64,000 nt of DNA from Brachyspira hampsonii (GTDB lineage: Bacteria; Spirochaetota; Brachyspiria; Brachyspirales; Brachyspiraceae): NCBI RefSeq assembly GCF_001746205.1, contig NZ_MDCO01000006.1, positions 310,001 to 374,000 of the forward strand, given 5' to 3'. Position numbers and translations under genes: made by a program. The first letter of the stretch is position 1. Every line of letters starts with the position of its first letter. This document shows positions 18,311-26,176 of this stretch, in pieces. The notes under the pieces were generated by a model. The model searched no databases. It saw only the letters and a list, made by a program, of their open reading frames with translations, and was not told the origin of the DNA.

Positions 18311-18357
18311 AAAAATATTTCATATACTATTGACACCATTTTTTTTTATCATAAATT
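18311..18357 (+). promoter_or_regulatory. Promoter of the second tandem lipoprotein (duplicated upstream of pot)
   Basis: TTGACA (18330-18335) and TAAATT (18352-18357) are spaced by 16 bases. The 25 bases ending in TTGACA (18311-18335) recur at 19951-19975 before the pot operon with one difference, so the promoter-bearing DNA has been copied. Confidence 0.6.
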
Positions 18358-18417
18358 AATGTTGATTAATTTTTAAAAATGTATATCATAATAGAATATT
18401 AAAAAAGGAGAAAAAGT

Positions 18418-18810
18418 ATGATGAAAAAATTATTTTTATTTACTTTATTAGTTTCAAGTTTTTTAGTAATAAGCTGCAGCAACAAAGATACTACATCACC
18501 AACAGGTACAGGTATAGAACAGCAGTATAGAGGTTATAGATATAGTGGAGATGCGTCTTATAGTATGATGCCAGGTGTGCCTATGCCAACTACTATTACT
18601 ATAAATAGTGATGGTTCTATTACATCATCATTTGCTGGTGGGGTTCAAACTGTGAACTTTGAAGCTAAGAATATATTTAATAATGGCGGCGGTAAATATA
18701 CTTGTAATCAAGGTGCTGGTAATGCAACTTTCACATTTAGCGGAACAAGTTTAATCTTTGAAATGTCAGGAAATAATCTAGCAATGAGCGGTACTTTGAC
18801 AAGAAATTAA
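18418..18810 (+). CDS. Small lipoprotein, second of the tandem set
   Basis: 130 residues. AAGGAG precedes the double ATG. The signal peptide (KKLFLFTLLVSSFLVISCSN) ends in a lipobox, and a Thr/Ser linker (KDTTSPTGTG) leads into a short beta-rich domain with TITINSDGSITSSF and GNATFTFSGTSLIFEM. The pattern of a final hydrophobic hairpin and TLTRN end resembles small calycin-like or beta-sandwich lipoproteins. It has its own promoter and terminator. Likely surface or periplasmic; no function is recognised. Confidence 0.75.
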   Translation: MMKKLFLFTLLVSSFLVISCSNKDTTSPTGTGIEQQYRGYRYSGDASYSMMPGVPMPTTITINSDGSITSSFAGGVQTVNFEAKNIFNNGGGKYTCNQGAGNATFTFSGTSLIFEMSGNNLAMSGTLTRN

Positions 18811-18832
18811 ACAATAAAAGTTTAATAAAATA

Positions 18833-18858
18833 AGGGGGGCTGTAAAAAGCCTCTTTTT
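18833..18858 (+). terminator. Intrinsic terminator of the second tandem lipoprotein
   Basis: AGGGGGGCT, loop GTAAAA, AGCCTCT and a T-run. The same hairpin recurs with small changes at 19891-19915 after the fourth lipoprotein, showing that the gene units were duplicated with their terminators. Confidence 0.8.
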
Positions 18859-18936
18859 CTATTATTAACTATTTTTATATTGACTAATTAAATGAAAACA
18901 TATATCCTTACTGTAAGATTTAAAAGGAGAAAAAGT

Positions 18937-19392
18937 ATGATGAAAAAATTATTTTTATTTACTTTGTTGTTTTCAAGCTTTTTAGTAATAAGCTGCGGAA
19001 ATGACACTACAAATCCTGAAACAGAAGAACCTCTACCAGTTCCTGAAATAGAAAAACCTATATCAGTAGGAACGGGTATAGATTCCAAATATGTAGGTAC
19101 TTATGAAAATAATTCTGCCCAAGGTGTAAATGGCAGTATGCAGGTAATTTATGAAGTTAGGGCTGATGGCGGAATAAGGACTACTATTAGATATGATGAT
19201 CCTAGTTCAATTTTTGTCGGTAATATTAAGCCGGAATCTATTGATAAATATTCAGATACAAAATATAAATACTCTGGATCCTCATTAGCTGTAGATGAAA
19301 TTTTAGAATTTAGTGAAGATGGTACTTTATTAACTCTTATTTCAAATATTTCTGATGATCCTGTTGTTCTTACAAAGAAAGTAACACAATAA
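18937..19392 (+). CDS. Small lipoprotein, third of the tandem set
   Basis: 151 residues from the ATG at 18937, where AAAGGAGAAAAAGT gives the same ribosome site as the preceding paralog; an ATG 15 codons upstream lacks one. Signal peptide (KKLFLFTLLFSSFLVISCGN), acidic/proline linker (TEEPLPVPEIEKP), then IDSKYVGTYENN and strands ending TLLTLISNISDD. IDSK-x-x-GTY is shared with the fourth paralog and recalls a lipocalin-like opening strand. Probable anchored small binding protein; ligand unknown. Confidence 0.75.
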   Translation: MMKKLFLFTLLFSSFLVISCGNDTTNPETEEPLPVPEIEKPISVGTGIDSKYVGTYENNSAQGVNGSMQVIYEVRADGGIRTTIRYDDPSSIFVGNIKPESIDKYSDTKYKYSGSSLAVDEILEFSEDGTLLTLISNISDDPVVLTKKVTQ

Positions 19393-19399
19393 AATAAAT

Positions 19400-19440
19400 A
19401 TTACATAAGAGGTAGTTTTTTACACCTTTTCTTATGTAAT
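19400..19440 (+). terminator. Hairpin after the third tandem lipoprotein
   Basis: ATTACATAAGAGGT pairs with ACCTtttCTTATGTAAT around a T-rich loop, giving a ten-bp outer stem followed by TTTAATT. Placed eight bases after the stop codon. Confidence 0.65.
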
Positions 19441-19491
19441 TTTAATTCTTATTAAATAAATATATAAAAAATTATAAAGAGGTTAGATATT

Positions 19492-19869
19492 ATGAAAAAA
19501 TTATTTTTATTTACTTTATTAGTTTCAAGCTTTTTAGTAATAAGCTGCAGCAACAAAGATACAACAGGATCAACAGCTGCAGTTATAGATTCTAAATGGC
19601 ATGGTACTTATTCAGGTCCAGCAACAGATCCTATTGCTGGACAAGTAACTCTCACAATGGTTGTAGATGCTAATGGTATTACACTTACAGAGGTTGCTAG
19701 TACTGGAGAATCTGGATCTGCAACAATTCCAAATGCTCAAATAACTAAAGTATCAGATGATACATATACTGCTGGTAATGGTATATTTAAGTTTGTGTTT
19801 ACCGCAGATTCTCTTACATACACTGATAGTGCTACTCCAATTAATGCAACACTATCGAAAACAAAATAA
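19492..19869 (+). CDS. Small lipoprotein, fourth of the tandem set
   Basis: 125 residues. The signal peptide and first mature residues (SSFLVISCSNKDTTGSTAAV) match the second paralog almost exactly. The domain begins IDSKWHGTYSGP and runs through GQVTLTMVVDANGITLTEV and FKFVFTADSLTYTD, a compact beta-rich fold of lipocalin-like appearance. The ATG is preceded by GAGG. Followed by a copy of the terminator found after the second paralog. Confidence 0.75.
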   Translation: MKKLFLFTLLVSSFLVISCSNKDTTGSTAAVIDSKWHGTYSGPATDPIAGQVTLTMVVDANGITLTEVASTGESGSATIPNAQITKVSDDTYTAGNGIFKFVFTADSLTYTDSATPINATLSKTK

Positions 19870-19890
19870 TAATAAAGTTTAATAAAATAA

Positions 19891-19915
19891 AGGGGCTGTA
19901 AAAAGCCTCTTTTTT
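19891..19915 (+). terminator. Intrinsic terminator of the fourth tandem lipoprotein
   Basis: AGGGGCT, loop GTAAA, AGCCTCT, then TTTTT. Near-copy of the hairpin at 18833-18858. Confidence 0.8.
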
Positions 19916-19950
19916 ATTTGCATTGAAAAATATTTATATAAAAAAGTTAT

Positions 19951-19997
19951 AAAAATATTTTATATACTATTGACATTATTTATATTTGTATTATATT
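19951..19997 (+). promoter_or_regulatory. pot operon promoter
   Basis: TTGACA (19970-19975) and TATATT (19992-19997) with a 16-base spacer. The 25 bases up to and including the -35 repeat those at 18311-18335. Transcription should start near 20004, giving a leader of about 210 bases before potA. Confidence 0.7.
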
Positions 19998-20003
19998 GAT
20001 TTT

Positions 20004-20215
20004 TAATAATAAATGATTTATGCAATAGCTCGAGTAATGGATATTCTTAGCAGGTGTATCTGTTGACTAAGAAAGGCTTATTATTAATCTATAATTAGCT
20101 AGAACGAAAAAAACCCTATGCGGGTAAGCGACGAGTAAACTGCGTTTTATACGTTAAGATGTATATACGTAATTTTACGGAGGCTATTGCAAATATACGC
20201 ATAGGGGGCTTTATC
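20004..20215 (+). promoter_or_regulatory. Structured pot leader, candidate riboswitch-like element
   Basis: The roughly 210-base leader is less AT-rich than other intergenic DNA here and contains several complementarities. CCCTATGCG (20114-20122) matches CGCATAGGG (20198-20206), whose end lies in the potA ribosome site (AGGGGG, 20203-20208). GCAATAGC (20022-20029) matches GCTATTGC (20183-20190). The two pairings interleave, so they form a pseudoknot or alternate. Local stems include TTCTTAG/CTAAGAA (20044-20050/20067-20073) with inner CAG/CTG, and TACGT/ACGTA (20150-20154/20167-20171). TAGCT (20026-20030) can alternatively pair with AGCTA (20097-20101). I recognise no known riboswitch class. 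Confidence 0.55.
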
Positions 20216-21274
20216 ATGAGCGATAATATTATCGTGTCTTTAAAAAATATCAATGTTTCCTACGATGAAAACTCTATATTAGAAAATCTTAATCTTGATA
20301 TCAAAGATAAAGAATTTTTAACTCTCTTAGGACCTTCAGGCTGCGGTAAAACAACTATACTTAGAACTATAGCAGGCTTCATAAAACCTGATTCAGGAGA
20401 AGTGCTTTTTGACGGAAAAGTTATTAATGATACTCCTGCTTACAAGAGAGAAGTTAATACAGTGTTTCAGCGATATGCATTGTTTCCGCATTTAAATGTT
20501 TTTGAAAATATTGCATTCGGACTTAATCTTAAAAAAGTTCCTAAATCAGAGATTAAAGATAGAGTTCATCAAATGCTTAAAATGGTGAACTTAGAAAATT
20601 ACGGAAACAGAAATATTGCAAGACTTTCAGGCGGTCAGCAGCAGAGAGTTGCAATTGCAAGGGCACTTATTAATAAACCTAGAGTTCTGCTTCTTGATGA
20701 GCCTTTGGGTGCTTTGGATTTGAAACTCAGAAAAGAAATGCAGATAGAATTAAAGAAAATTCAGCAGTCTTTAGAAATTACTTTTGTATATGTTACTCAT
20801 GATCAGGAAGAAGCATTAACTATGAGCGACACTGTAGCGGTTATGAAAGACGGAGAAATACTTCAGATAGGAACTCCTGAAGATATATATAATGAACCTA
20901 AGAATGCATTTATAGCAGACTTCATTGGTGAAAGTAATATTATAGACGGGATTATGCATGATGATTATTCTGTAGAGTTTGCCGGCTATATGTTTGAATG
21001 CGTGGACAGAGGTTTTGAAAAATTAGAAAAAGTTGATGTTGTTATAAGACCTGAAGATATAATAGTTGTACCTCCTGACAATGCTAATATATCCGGTTTG
21101 GTGGAATCTGCTATATTTAAAGGCGTTCACTTTGAGATGGTACTTGATGCTCATGGTTATAAATGGATAATACACTCTACAGAAAAATGGGAAGCAGGTA
21201 CTGAAATAGGGATAGATGTTGCTAAAGAAAATATACATATCATGAAAAAAACTGTAGAAGAGGTGATATTATGA
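20216..21274 (+). CDS. potA: Polyamine ABC transporter ATPase PotA
   Basis: 352 residues from the ATG at 20216, chosen because AGGGGG lies seven bases upstream; an in-frame ATG at 20159 would put 19 odd residues in front and lies inside the leader structure. Walker [10 protein letters not shown], signature [15 protein letters not shown], Walker [13 protein letters not shown] and the switch histidine in VTHDQEEAL are all intact, and a C-terminal TOBE-like regulatory domain ([11 protein letters not shown]) follows. It energises spermidine/putrescine-type uptake together with PotB, PotC and PotD downstream; it overlaps potB by four bases. Confidence 0.95.
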   Translation: MSDNIIVSLKNINVSYDENSILENLNLDIKDKEFLTLLGPSGCGKTTILRTIAGFIKPDSGEVLFDGKVINDTPAYKREVNTVFQRYALFPHLNVFENIAFGLNLKKVPKSEIKDRVHQMLKMVNLENYGNRNIARLSGGQQQRVAIARALINKPRVLLLDEPLGALDLKLRKEMQIELKKIQQSLEITFVYVTHDQEEALTMSDTVAVMKDGEILQIGTPEDIYNEPKNAFIADFIGESNIIDGIMHDDYSVEFAGYMFECVDRGFEKLEKVDVVIRPEDIIVVPPDNANISGLVESAIFKGVHFEMVLDAHGYKWIIHSTEKWEAGTEIGIDVAKENIHIMKKTVEEVIL

Positions 21275-22089
21275 AAACAAAAATACCGGCAATACCTTAT
21301 TTAATCTGGACATTAGTTTTTGTATTAGTTCCTCTTTTTTTAGTTATATATTTTGCTTTTACAAATCAGAGCGGAGATTTTACTTTAAATAACTTTGCTA
21401 ATGTTACAGCATTTACTCCTGTTATAGTTCGTTCTGTGGTTCTTGCATCTATTGCTACGATAATATGTTTGATACTTGCTTATCCTATGTCATATTATAT
21501 ATCAAGACAGGAAAAAACAGTTCAGCATGCTTTAATAATGCTTGTAATGCTTCCTATGTGGATGAATTTTCTTCTTAGAACTTATGCTTGGATGACTATA
21601 TTAGAAAACAATGGACTTATAAATAAAGCTTTTATTTTTATGGGACTTTCACCTGTAAAACTCATAAATACTCAGACTGCTGTATTAATAGGAATGGTTT
21701 ATAATTATCTTCCTTTTATGATACTTCCGCTTTATTCGGTTATGACTAAAATACATCATAGTTTGATAGAGGCTTCTCAGGATTTGGGAGCTAATTCTTT
21801 TAATGTATTTAGTAAAGTAATATTTCCATTAAGTTTGCCGGGAATGGCGGCAGGTGTTACAATGGTATTCGTTGCAGCGGTAAGTACATTTGTAATTTCT
21901 CGTATGCTTGGCGGCGGCTCTAATATACTTATAGGCGATTTAATAGAGATGCAGTTTTTAGGTATGTCTTATAATCCTAATTTAGGTTCGGCTATAAGTT
22001 TGGTTTTAATTGTAATATCTTTATGTGCTATTATGCTTATGCAGCAGATAGATGAAGAAGATGAAGATATTAATGGTATGTTTTTATAA
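21271..22089 (+). CDS. potB: Polyamine ABC transporter permease PotB
   Basis: 272 residues with six predicted helices and the cytoplasmic EAA loop [20 protein letters not shown], where the ATPase docks. The N-terminus ([20 protein letters not shown]) is typical of PotB. The start overlaps the end of potA (ATGA), so translation is coupled. It forms the heterodimeric channel with PotC. Confidence 0.94.
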   Translation: MKTKIPAIPYLIWTLVFVLVPLFLVIYFAFTNQSGDFTLNNFANVTAFTPVIVRSVVLASIATIICLILAYPMSYYISRQEKTVQHALIMLVMLPMWMNFLLRTYAWMTILENNGLINKAFIFMGLSPVKLINTQTAVLIGMVYNYLPFMILPLYSVMTKIHHSLIEASQDLGANSFNVFSKVIFPLSLPGMAAGVTMVFVAAVSTFVISRMLGGGSNILIGDLIEMQFLGMSYNPNLGSAISLVLIVISLCAIMLMQQIDEEDEDINGMFL

Positions 22090-22101
22090 GGATATGCCGT
22101 T

Positions 22102-22911
22102 ATGATAAAGAAAATACTATCAAGAAGCTATATCGCTTTTATATTTTTATTTTTATATGCTCCAATAGCAATATTAATTTTTTTCTCTTTTAATAGGGCA
22201 AGAGGAAGAGGCGTCTTTACCGGTTTTACTTTGCATTGGTATAAAGAATTATTTTCCAATGATTTAATATTAAGTTCATTTGTTAATACCATAATAGTTG
22301 CGGCAGTATCTTCGGTATTTGCTACTATACTTGGTACAATGGCGGCAATAGGTATAAATAGTTTTAATAAAAAAATGAAAAGTGCTGTTATGGGTATTAC
22401 TTATGTATCTATAATAAATCCTGAAATAGTAACAGGAATATCTTTAATGCTTTTATTCGTTATAATGAAGCTTAAATTTGGATTTACTACTTTAATATTA
22501 GCACATATAACTTTCAATGTACCTTATGTTATATTAAATGTACTTCCTAAGTTAAGACAGCAGGATAATAGTTTATATGAAGCGGCTTTGGATTTAGGCT
22601 GTACTCCTTCAATGGCTTTTTGGAAAGTTGTTATACCGGATATACTTCCAGGTATACTTGCCGGTTTTTTAATGGCATTGACTTATTCATTAGATGATTT
22701 TGTTGTAAGCTATTTTACTACAGGTATTACTTCTCAGACTTTGCCTATTACTATATATTCTATGACAAGAAAAAGAGTAAGCCCTGAGATTAATGCTATA
22801 TCTACGGTTATATTTATAGTTGTGCTTGTAAGTCTTGTTGTTATGAATTTAAAAGAGATTAAAAAAGAAAAATATTTAATGCAGTTAAAAAGAAAAATAA
22901 ATAAAAATTAA
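22102..22911 (+). CDS. potC: Polyamine ABC transporter permease PotC
   Basis: 269 residues, six helices, opening with YIAFIFLFLYAPIAILIFFS and carrying the EAA loop EAALDLGCTPSMAFWKVVIP; the YSLDDFVVSYFTTG segment is characteristic of PotC. It starts 12 bases after potB and ends 15 bases before potD, within one operon. Confidence 0.94.
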   Translation: MIKKILSRSYIAFIFLFLYAPIAILIFFSFNRARGRGVFTGFTLHWYKELFSNDLILSSFVNTIIVAAVSSVFATILGTMAAIGINSFNKKMKSAVMGITYVSIINPEIVTGISLMLLFVIMKLKFGFTTLILAHITFNVPYVILNVLPKLRQQDNSLYEAALDLGCTPSMAFWKVVIPDILPGILAGFLMALTYSLDDFVVSYFTTGITSQTLPITIYSMTRKRVSPEINAISTVIFIVVLVSLVVMNLKEIKKEKYLMQLKRKINKN

Positions 22912-22926
22912 AAAAGGAGTAACAAA

Positions 22927-24129
22927 ATGAAAAAGAAAATTTTGGCAGTTCTTATGCTGATTGCTATAGTATCAAATGCTCAAACTGTTGATCTAAATAA
23001 ATTTGATACTAACTATTATCATAAGTACAAGGGGCAGAATTTATCAGTTAATGTTTATAATTGGGGCGAGTATATATCAGATGGTTCAGACGGTTCATTA
23101 GATGTAAATAAACTCTTTGAGGAGCTTACAGGAGTGAAAGTCAACTATTCTACTTTTGCCTCTAATGAAGAAATGTATGTTAAATTAAAAGTCGGAGGTA
23201 TTCAGTATGATGTTATAATACCTTCTGATTATATGATAGAAAGACTTATAAGAGAAAATTTGATAAGAAAATTGAATTTTAATAATATTCCTGCAAATAC
23301 TAATATCAATCAAAGATTTAAAAACCTTCCATTTGATCCTACAGGAGAATATTCTTTGGCTTATACTTGGGGTGTTACAGGAATAATATATAACAGACAG
23401 TTAGTAAGTGAAAAGGAAGCCGATATAGATTGGAAAATACTTTTCGATAAAAAATATCAGGGACAAATACTTATGTATTATAACCCTAGAGATGCTTTCG
23501 GAATAGCTCAGGCATATTTAGGATATTCTCTTAATACTACTAATGAATCAGAACTTGCAGAATGTGCTAAACTTTTAAAAAGTCAAAAACCTTTGGTACA
23601 GTCTTATGTAATGGATGAAATGTATGATAAGATGGAAGCTGGAGAGGCTGCTATAGGTGTTTACTATGCTGGGGACTCTTTAAGTATGATAGAAAATAAT
23701 CAGGATTTGAATTTTGTTATCCCTAAAAAAGGAGCTAATTTATTTGTAGATTCTATGTGTGTACCTTCTTCTTCAGGTTCTCCTGAATTAGGCGAGATGT
23801 ATATTAATTTCTTATCTGAACCTGAAATAGCTTTGGCAAATATAGAGTTTATTAATTATGCTTCTCCAAATGACGGAGCTATTGCTATAATGAGCAGTGA
23901 AATGAAGAATAATAAAATAATATATCCGGATAAGGAAACTTTGGATAATTGTGAGGTTTACATAACATTGCCTGATGAAACTAATATCTTAATGGAAGAA
24001 TTATGGAATGAAATACTTTCTAATGATACTACATATAAAGGCTGGGTAATACCTGTTGCTTTGGGTGTTATAGTTCTTCTTTGCGTAGTTATTATTGTAT
24101 TGAAAAAGATGAAGAGAAAAGAAAATTAA
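22927..24129 (+). CDS. potD: Polyamine-binding protein PotD with an extra C-terminal membrane anchor
   Basis: 400 residues; usual PotD proteins have about 350. A signal peptide (MKKKILAVLMLIAIVSNAQ) precedes the family opening LSVNVYNWGEYISDG, then YDVIIPSDYMIERLI and IPKKGANLFVDSMCVP. Unusually, residues about 370-393 form a hydrophobic helix (GWVIPVALGVIVLLCVVIIV) followed by the basic tail KKMKRKEN, so the receptor is probably tethered to the inner membrane by its C-terminus rather than free or lipidated. Last gene of potABCD; AAGGAG precedes the ATG. Confidence 0.92.
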   Translation: MKKKILAVLMLIAIVSNAQTVDLNKFDTNYYHKYKGQNLSVNVYNWGEYISDGSDGSLDVNKLFEELTGVKVNYSTFASNEEMYVKLKVGGIQYDVIIPSDYMIERLIRENLIRKLNFNNIPANTNINQRFKNLPFDPTGEYSLAYTWGVTGIIYNRQLVSEKEADIDWKILFDKKYQGQILMYYNPRDAFGIAQAYLGYSLNTTNESELAECAKLLKSQKPLVQSYVMDEMYDKMEAGEAAIGVYYAGDSLSMIENNQDLNFVIPKKGANLFVDSMCVPSSSGSPELGEMYINFLSEPEIALANIEFINYASPNDGAIAIMSSEMKNNKIIYPDKETLDNCEVYITLPDETNILMEELWNEILSNDTTYKGWVIPVALGVIVLLCVVIIVLKKMKRKEN

Positions 24130-24148
24130 TATTTTATTATAATAAATA

Positions 24149-24184
24149 AAAGCCTAGTATGTTTTAGCATGCTAGGCTTTTTTT
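24149..24184 (+). terminator. Terminator of the pot operon
   Basis: AAAGCCTAGTATG (24149-24161), loop TTTTAG and CATGCTAGGCTTT (24168-24180) form a 13-bp stem with one G-U pair, followed by more T residues. Strong intrinsic terminator 20 bases after potD. Confidence 0.9.
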
Positions 24185-24259
24185 ATTTATAAAGAAATTA
24201 TCTTGCAAAAGAGAATAATAGATATATAATTTTTATATAATGTTTGAAGGAGAACTAAA

Positions 24260-25816
24260 ATGTTTAAAAGGGCTTATGTTATTTTATTATTATTTTTAAT
24301 TATTTTTTCATATTCCTGCTCTAATTCTACTGCTAAGAAAACAGGAAATACAGGCAGTTTAACCATAATACACATGAATGATACCCATGGAAAAGATGAG
24401 CAAGAAATGGTTGTTAATAGTGATGTAAATCCTCCTGAAACTAATTATATGTATGGAGCAGCTAGAAGAGCTTCATATATAAAACAGGTAAAGTCTACTA
24501 ATAATAATGTATTAGTTCTTCATGCTGGAGATACTATTACAGGAAGTGTATATTCTACAGTATTTCAGGGAAGAGATGAAGTTGATATTATGAATATGAT
24601 TGGAGTTGATGCTGCTGCTGTTGGAAATCACTTTGTAGATTATGGACTTAGCAATTTCACAGAGATTATGAAAGAGAGAAAATTCCCTACGCTTTCTTTA
24701 AATATAAAAAATAAATCAGATAATAGTTATTATGCTGCCACATACATTGTTACAAATGTCAACGGGCTTAATGTAGCAATTATTGGTATAACAACTTCAG
24801 ATTCTGTTTACAGTCCTAAAAATATTGAAGGTTTGGTATTTGAAGAAGAAATTAAATCATTAAAAGATTTCATAAAACAAACTCCGCTTAATACTACTAA
24901 TGATCTTACAATATTGCTTAGCCATGTTGGATATGAAGCAGACAAAAAAATTGCTGAAGCTATTCCAAATACATTTGATATAATAATAGGCGGACATAGT
25001 CATACTGAATTGGAAAAAGCTGAAGTTGTTAATGGTACTCCTATAGTGCAGGCTGGTTCTTACGGACATTATTTAGGAAATATTAATTTGAATATTAATA
25101 ATGGGGTAATGGATAAAAATAATTTAAATTATAAGTTAGTAGCTATGGATCAGACAATAGAGCAGGATAATGATATGCTTGCATTTATTGATGAGATGAA
25201 AGGTACAGTGGATAAAGAATTCAATGTAAGAATAGGCTCTTTACCTATGGAATTAGCTCATGAAGGAATAAGATCCAACTCTATGGCTATAGGAAATTTT
25301 GCATGCGATTTAGTAAAAGACTCTTATGAAAATGTTGATATTGTAATGATTAATTCCGGAAATTTAAGATCCGCATTAAAATCTGGGGATATTACTTTAG
25401 GAAACATACAGAATGAATTTGCTCCTTTTAACAATGAAGTTATAATAGTTTCATTGAATGGAAAAGATGTTCTTGATATGATAAAACTTTCTGGTAAAAA
25501 GAGAGGACTTGGAGGATTCCTACAGTATTCTAAAGGTATGGAAGTAAAATACACAGCAGACGGAGAGTTAGTATCTGCAAAATTGAATGGAGAGGATATA
25601 AGCGAAGCTAAAGATTACACTGTTATTTTATCAGATTTTGTATTTGACGGAGGAGACGGATATTTTGATGCCCAAAACAATCCGATTGGAAGAAAAGGAA
25701 AAAATGTTGTTCGTACAGGCAATGATATAAGAGATGCTTTAATATCAAAGATTAAAGAGTTTAATAATATTCCTGCTGATTATATTGATCAAAATCCAAG
25801 AGTAATATTTGAATAA
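24260..25816 (+). CDS. UshA-like 5'-nucleotidase / cyclic phosphodiesterase lipoprotein
   Basis: 518 residues. A signal peptide ending LIIFSYSCSN indicates a lipoprotein. The N-terminal metallophosphatase domain has all metal-binding blocks: IIHMNDTHGK (about 36-45), LHAGDTITGS, AVGNHFVDYG, LLSHVGYE and IIGGHSHTE. The C-terminal 5'-nucleotidase domain carries NSGNLRSALKSGDITLGNIQNEFPF-like substrate residues (here NEFAPFNNEV) and DGGDGYF. It probably hydrolyses extracellular nucleotides to nucleosides and phosphate, feeding salvage through deoB nearby. AAGGAG lies at normal distance from the ATG. Confidence 0.92.
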   Translation: MFKRAYVILLLFLIIFSYSCSNSTAKKTGNTGSLTIIHMNDTHGKDEQEMVVNSDVNPPETNYMYGAARRASYIKQVKSTNNNVLVLHAGDTITGSVYSTVFQGRDEVDIMNMIGVDAAAVGNHFVDYGLSNFTEIMKERKFPTLSLNIKNKSDNSYYAATYIVTNVNGLNVAIIGITTSDSVYSPKNIEGLVFEEEIKSLKDFIKQTPLNTTNDLTILLSHVGYEADKKIAEAIPNTFDIIIGGHSHTELEKAEVVNGTPIVQAGSYGHYLGNINLNINNGVMDKNNLNYKLVAMDQTIEQDNDMLAFIDEMKGTVDKEFNVRIGSLPMELAHEGIRSNSMAIGNFACDLVKDSYENVDIVMINSGNLRSALKSGDITLGNIQNEFAPFNNEVIIVSLNGKDVLDMIKLSGKKRGLGGFLQYSKGMEVKYTADGELVSAKLNGEDISEAKDYTVILSDFVFDGGDGYFDAQNNPIGRKGKNVVRTGNDIRDALISKIKEFNNIPADYIDQNPRVIFE

Positions 25817-25836
25817 TAGTAATTAAAAGATAAATT

Positions 25837-25870
25837 AGAGTCTAGTTGTAATAAACTAGGCTCTTTTTTT
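25837..25870 (+). terminator. Terminator of the nucleotidase gene
   Basis: AGAGTCTAGTT (25837-25847) and AACTAGGCTCT (25854-25864) form a stem with one mismatch, followed by seven T residues. Confidence 0.85.
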
Positions 25871-26176
25871 ATATATTATAACATTCTTAAAAAATTAATT
25901 TACACGCGGTAATTAGATTTTAAACATAAAAAAAATTATTTTGTATAAGAATTCATAATATAGTTTTCATTAAACGCGTGCTTAAGTGAGTGATGAATTT
26001 AAAAAAATAGGGTGGGGCATATTATTTCTATATTCATAAAATAGAAATAAAAAGTTAAAAATAACTAATTAGAACTATAAGGAAAAAGGGCGGGCATTCT
26101 AATAAAATTTAGAATACCAGACCTTTATTTTTATAATATACGATTATTATAATTAATAATCTTAAAATGAATTTTT
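25871..26176. other. Intergenic region with GC-rich islands
   Basis: No gene is visible. AT-rich DNA is interrupted by CACGCG (about 25913) and its inverse CGCGTG (about 25975), then by two similar G-rich blocks, TAGGGTGGGGC (about 26008) and AAGGGCGGGC (about 26085). Small hairpins occur at ATTTCTAT/ATAGAAAT and at ATTCTAA/TTAGAAT (about 26096-26116). It looks like decayed or repeat-derived DNA, but its origin cannot be shown from one copy. Confidence 0.35.

Noticed and set aside
20159-20215. Upstream in-frame ATG for potA adding 19 residues
   Set aside because: It lies inside the leader structure, has no ribosome site and adds residues unlike PotA; the ATG at 20216 has AGGGGG at the right distance.
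20004-20215. Known riboswitch classes (TPP, purine, cyclic-di-GMP, SAM, guanidine, cobalamin) for the pot leader
   Set aside because: I looked for the conserved core strings of these classes and found none; an Infernal search would be decisive.
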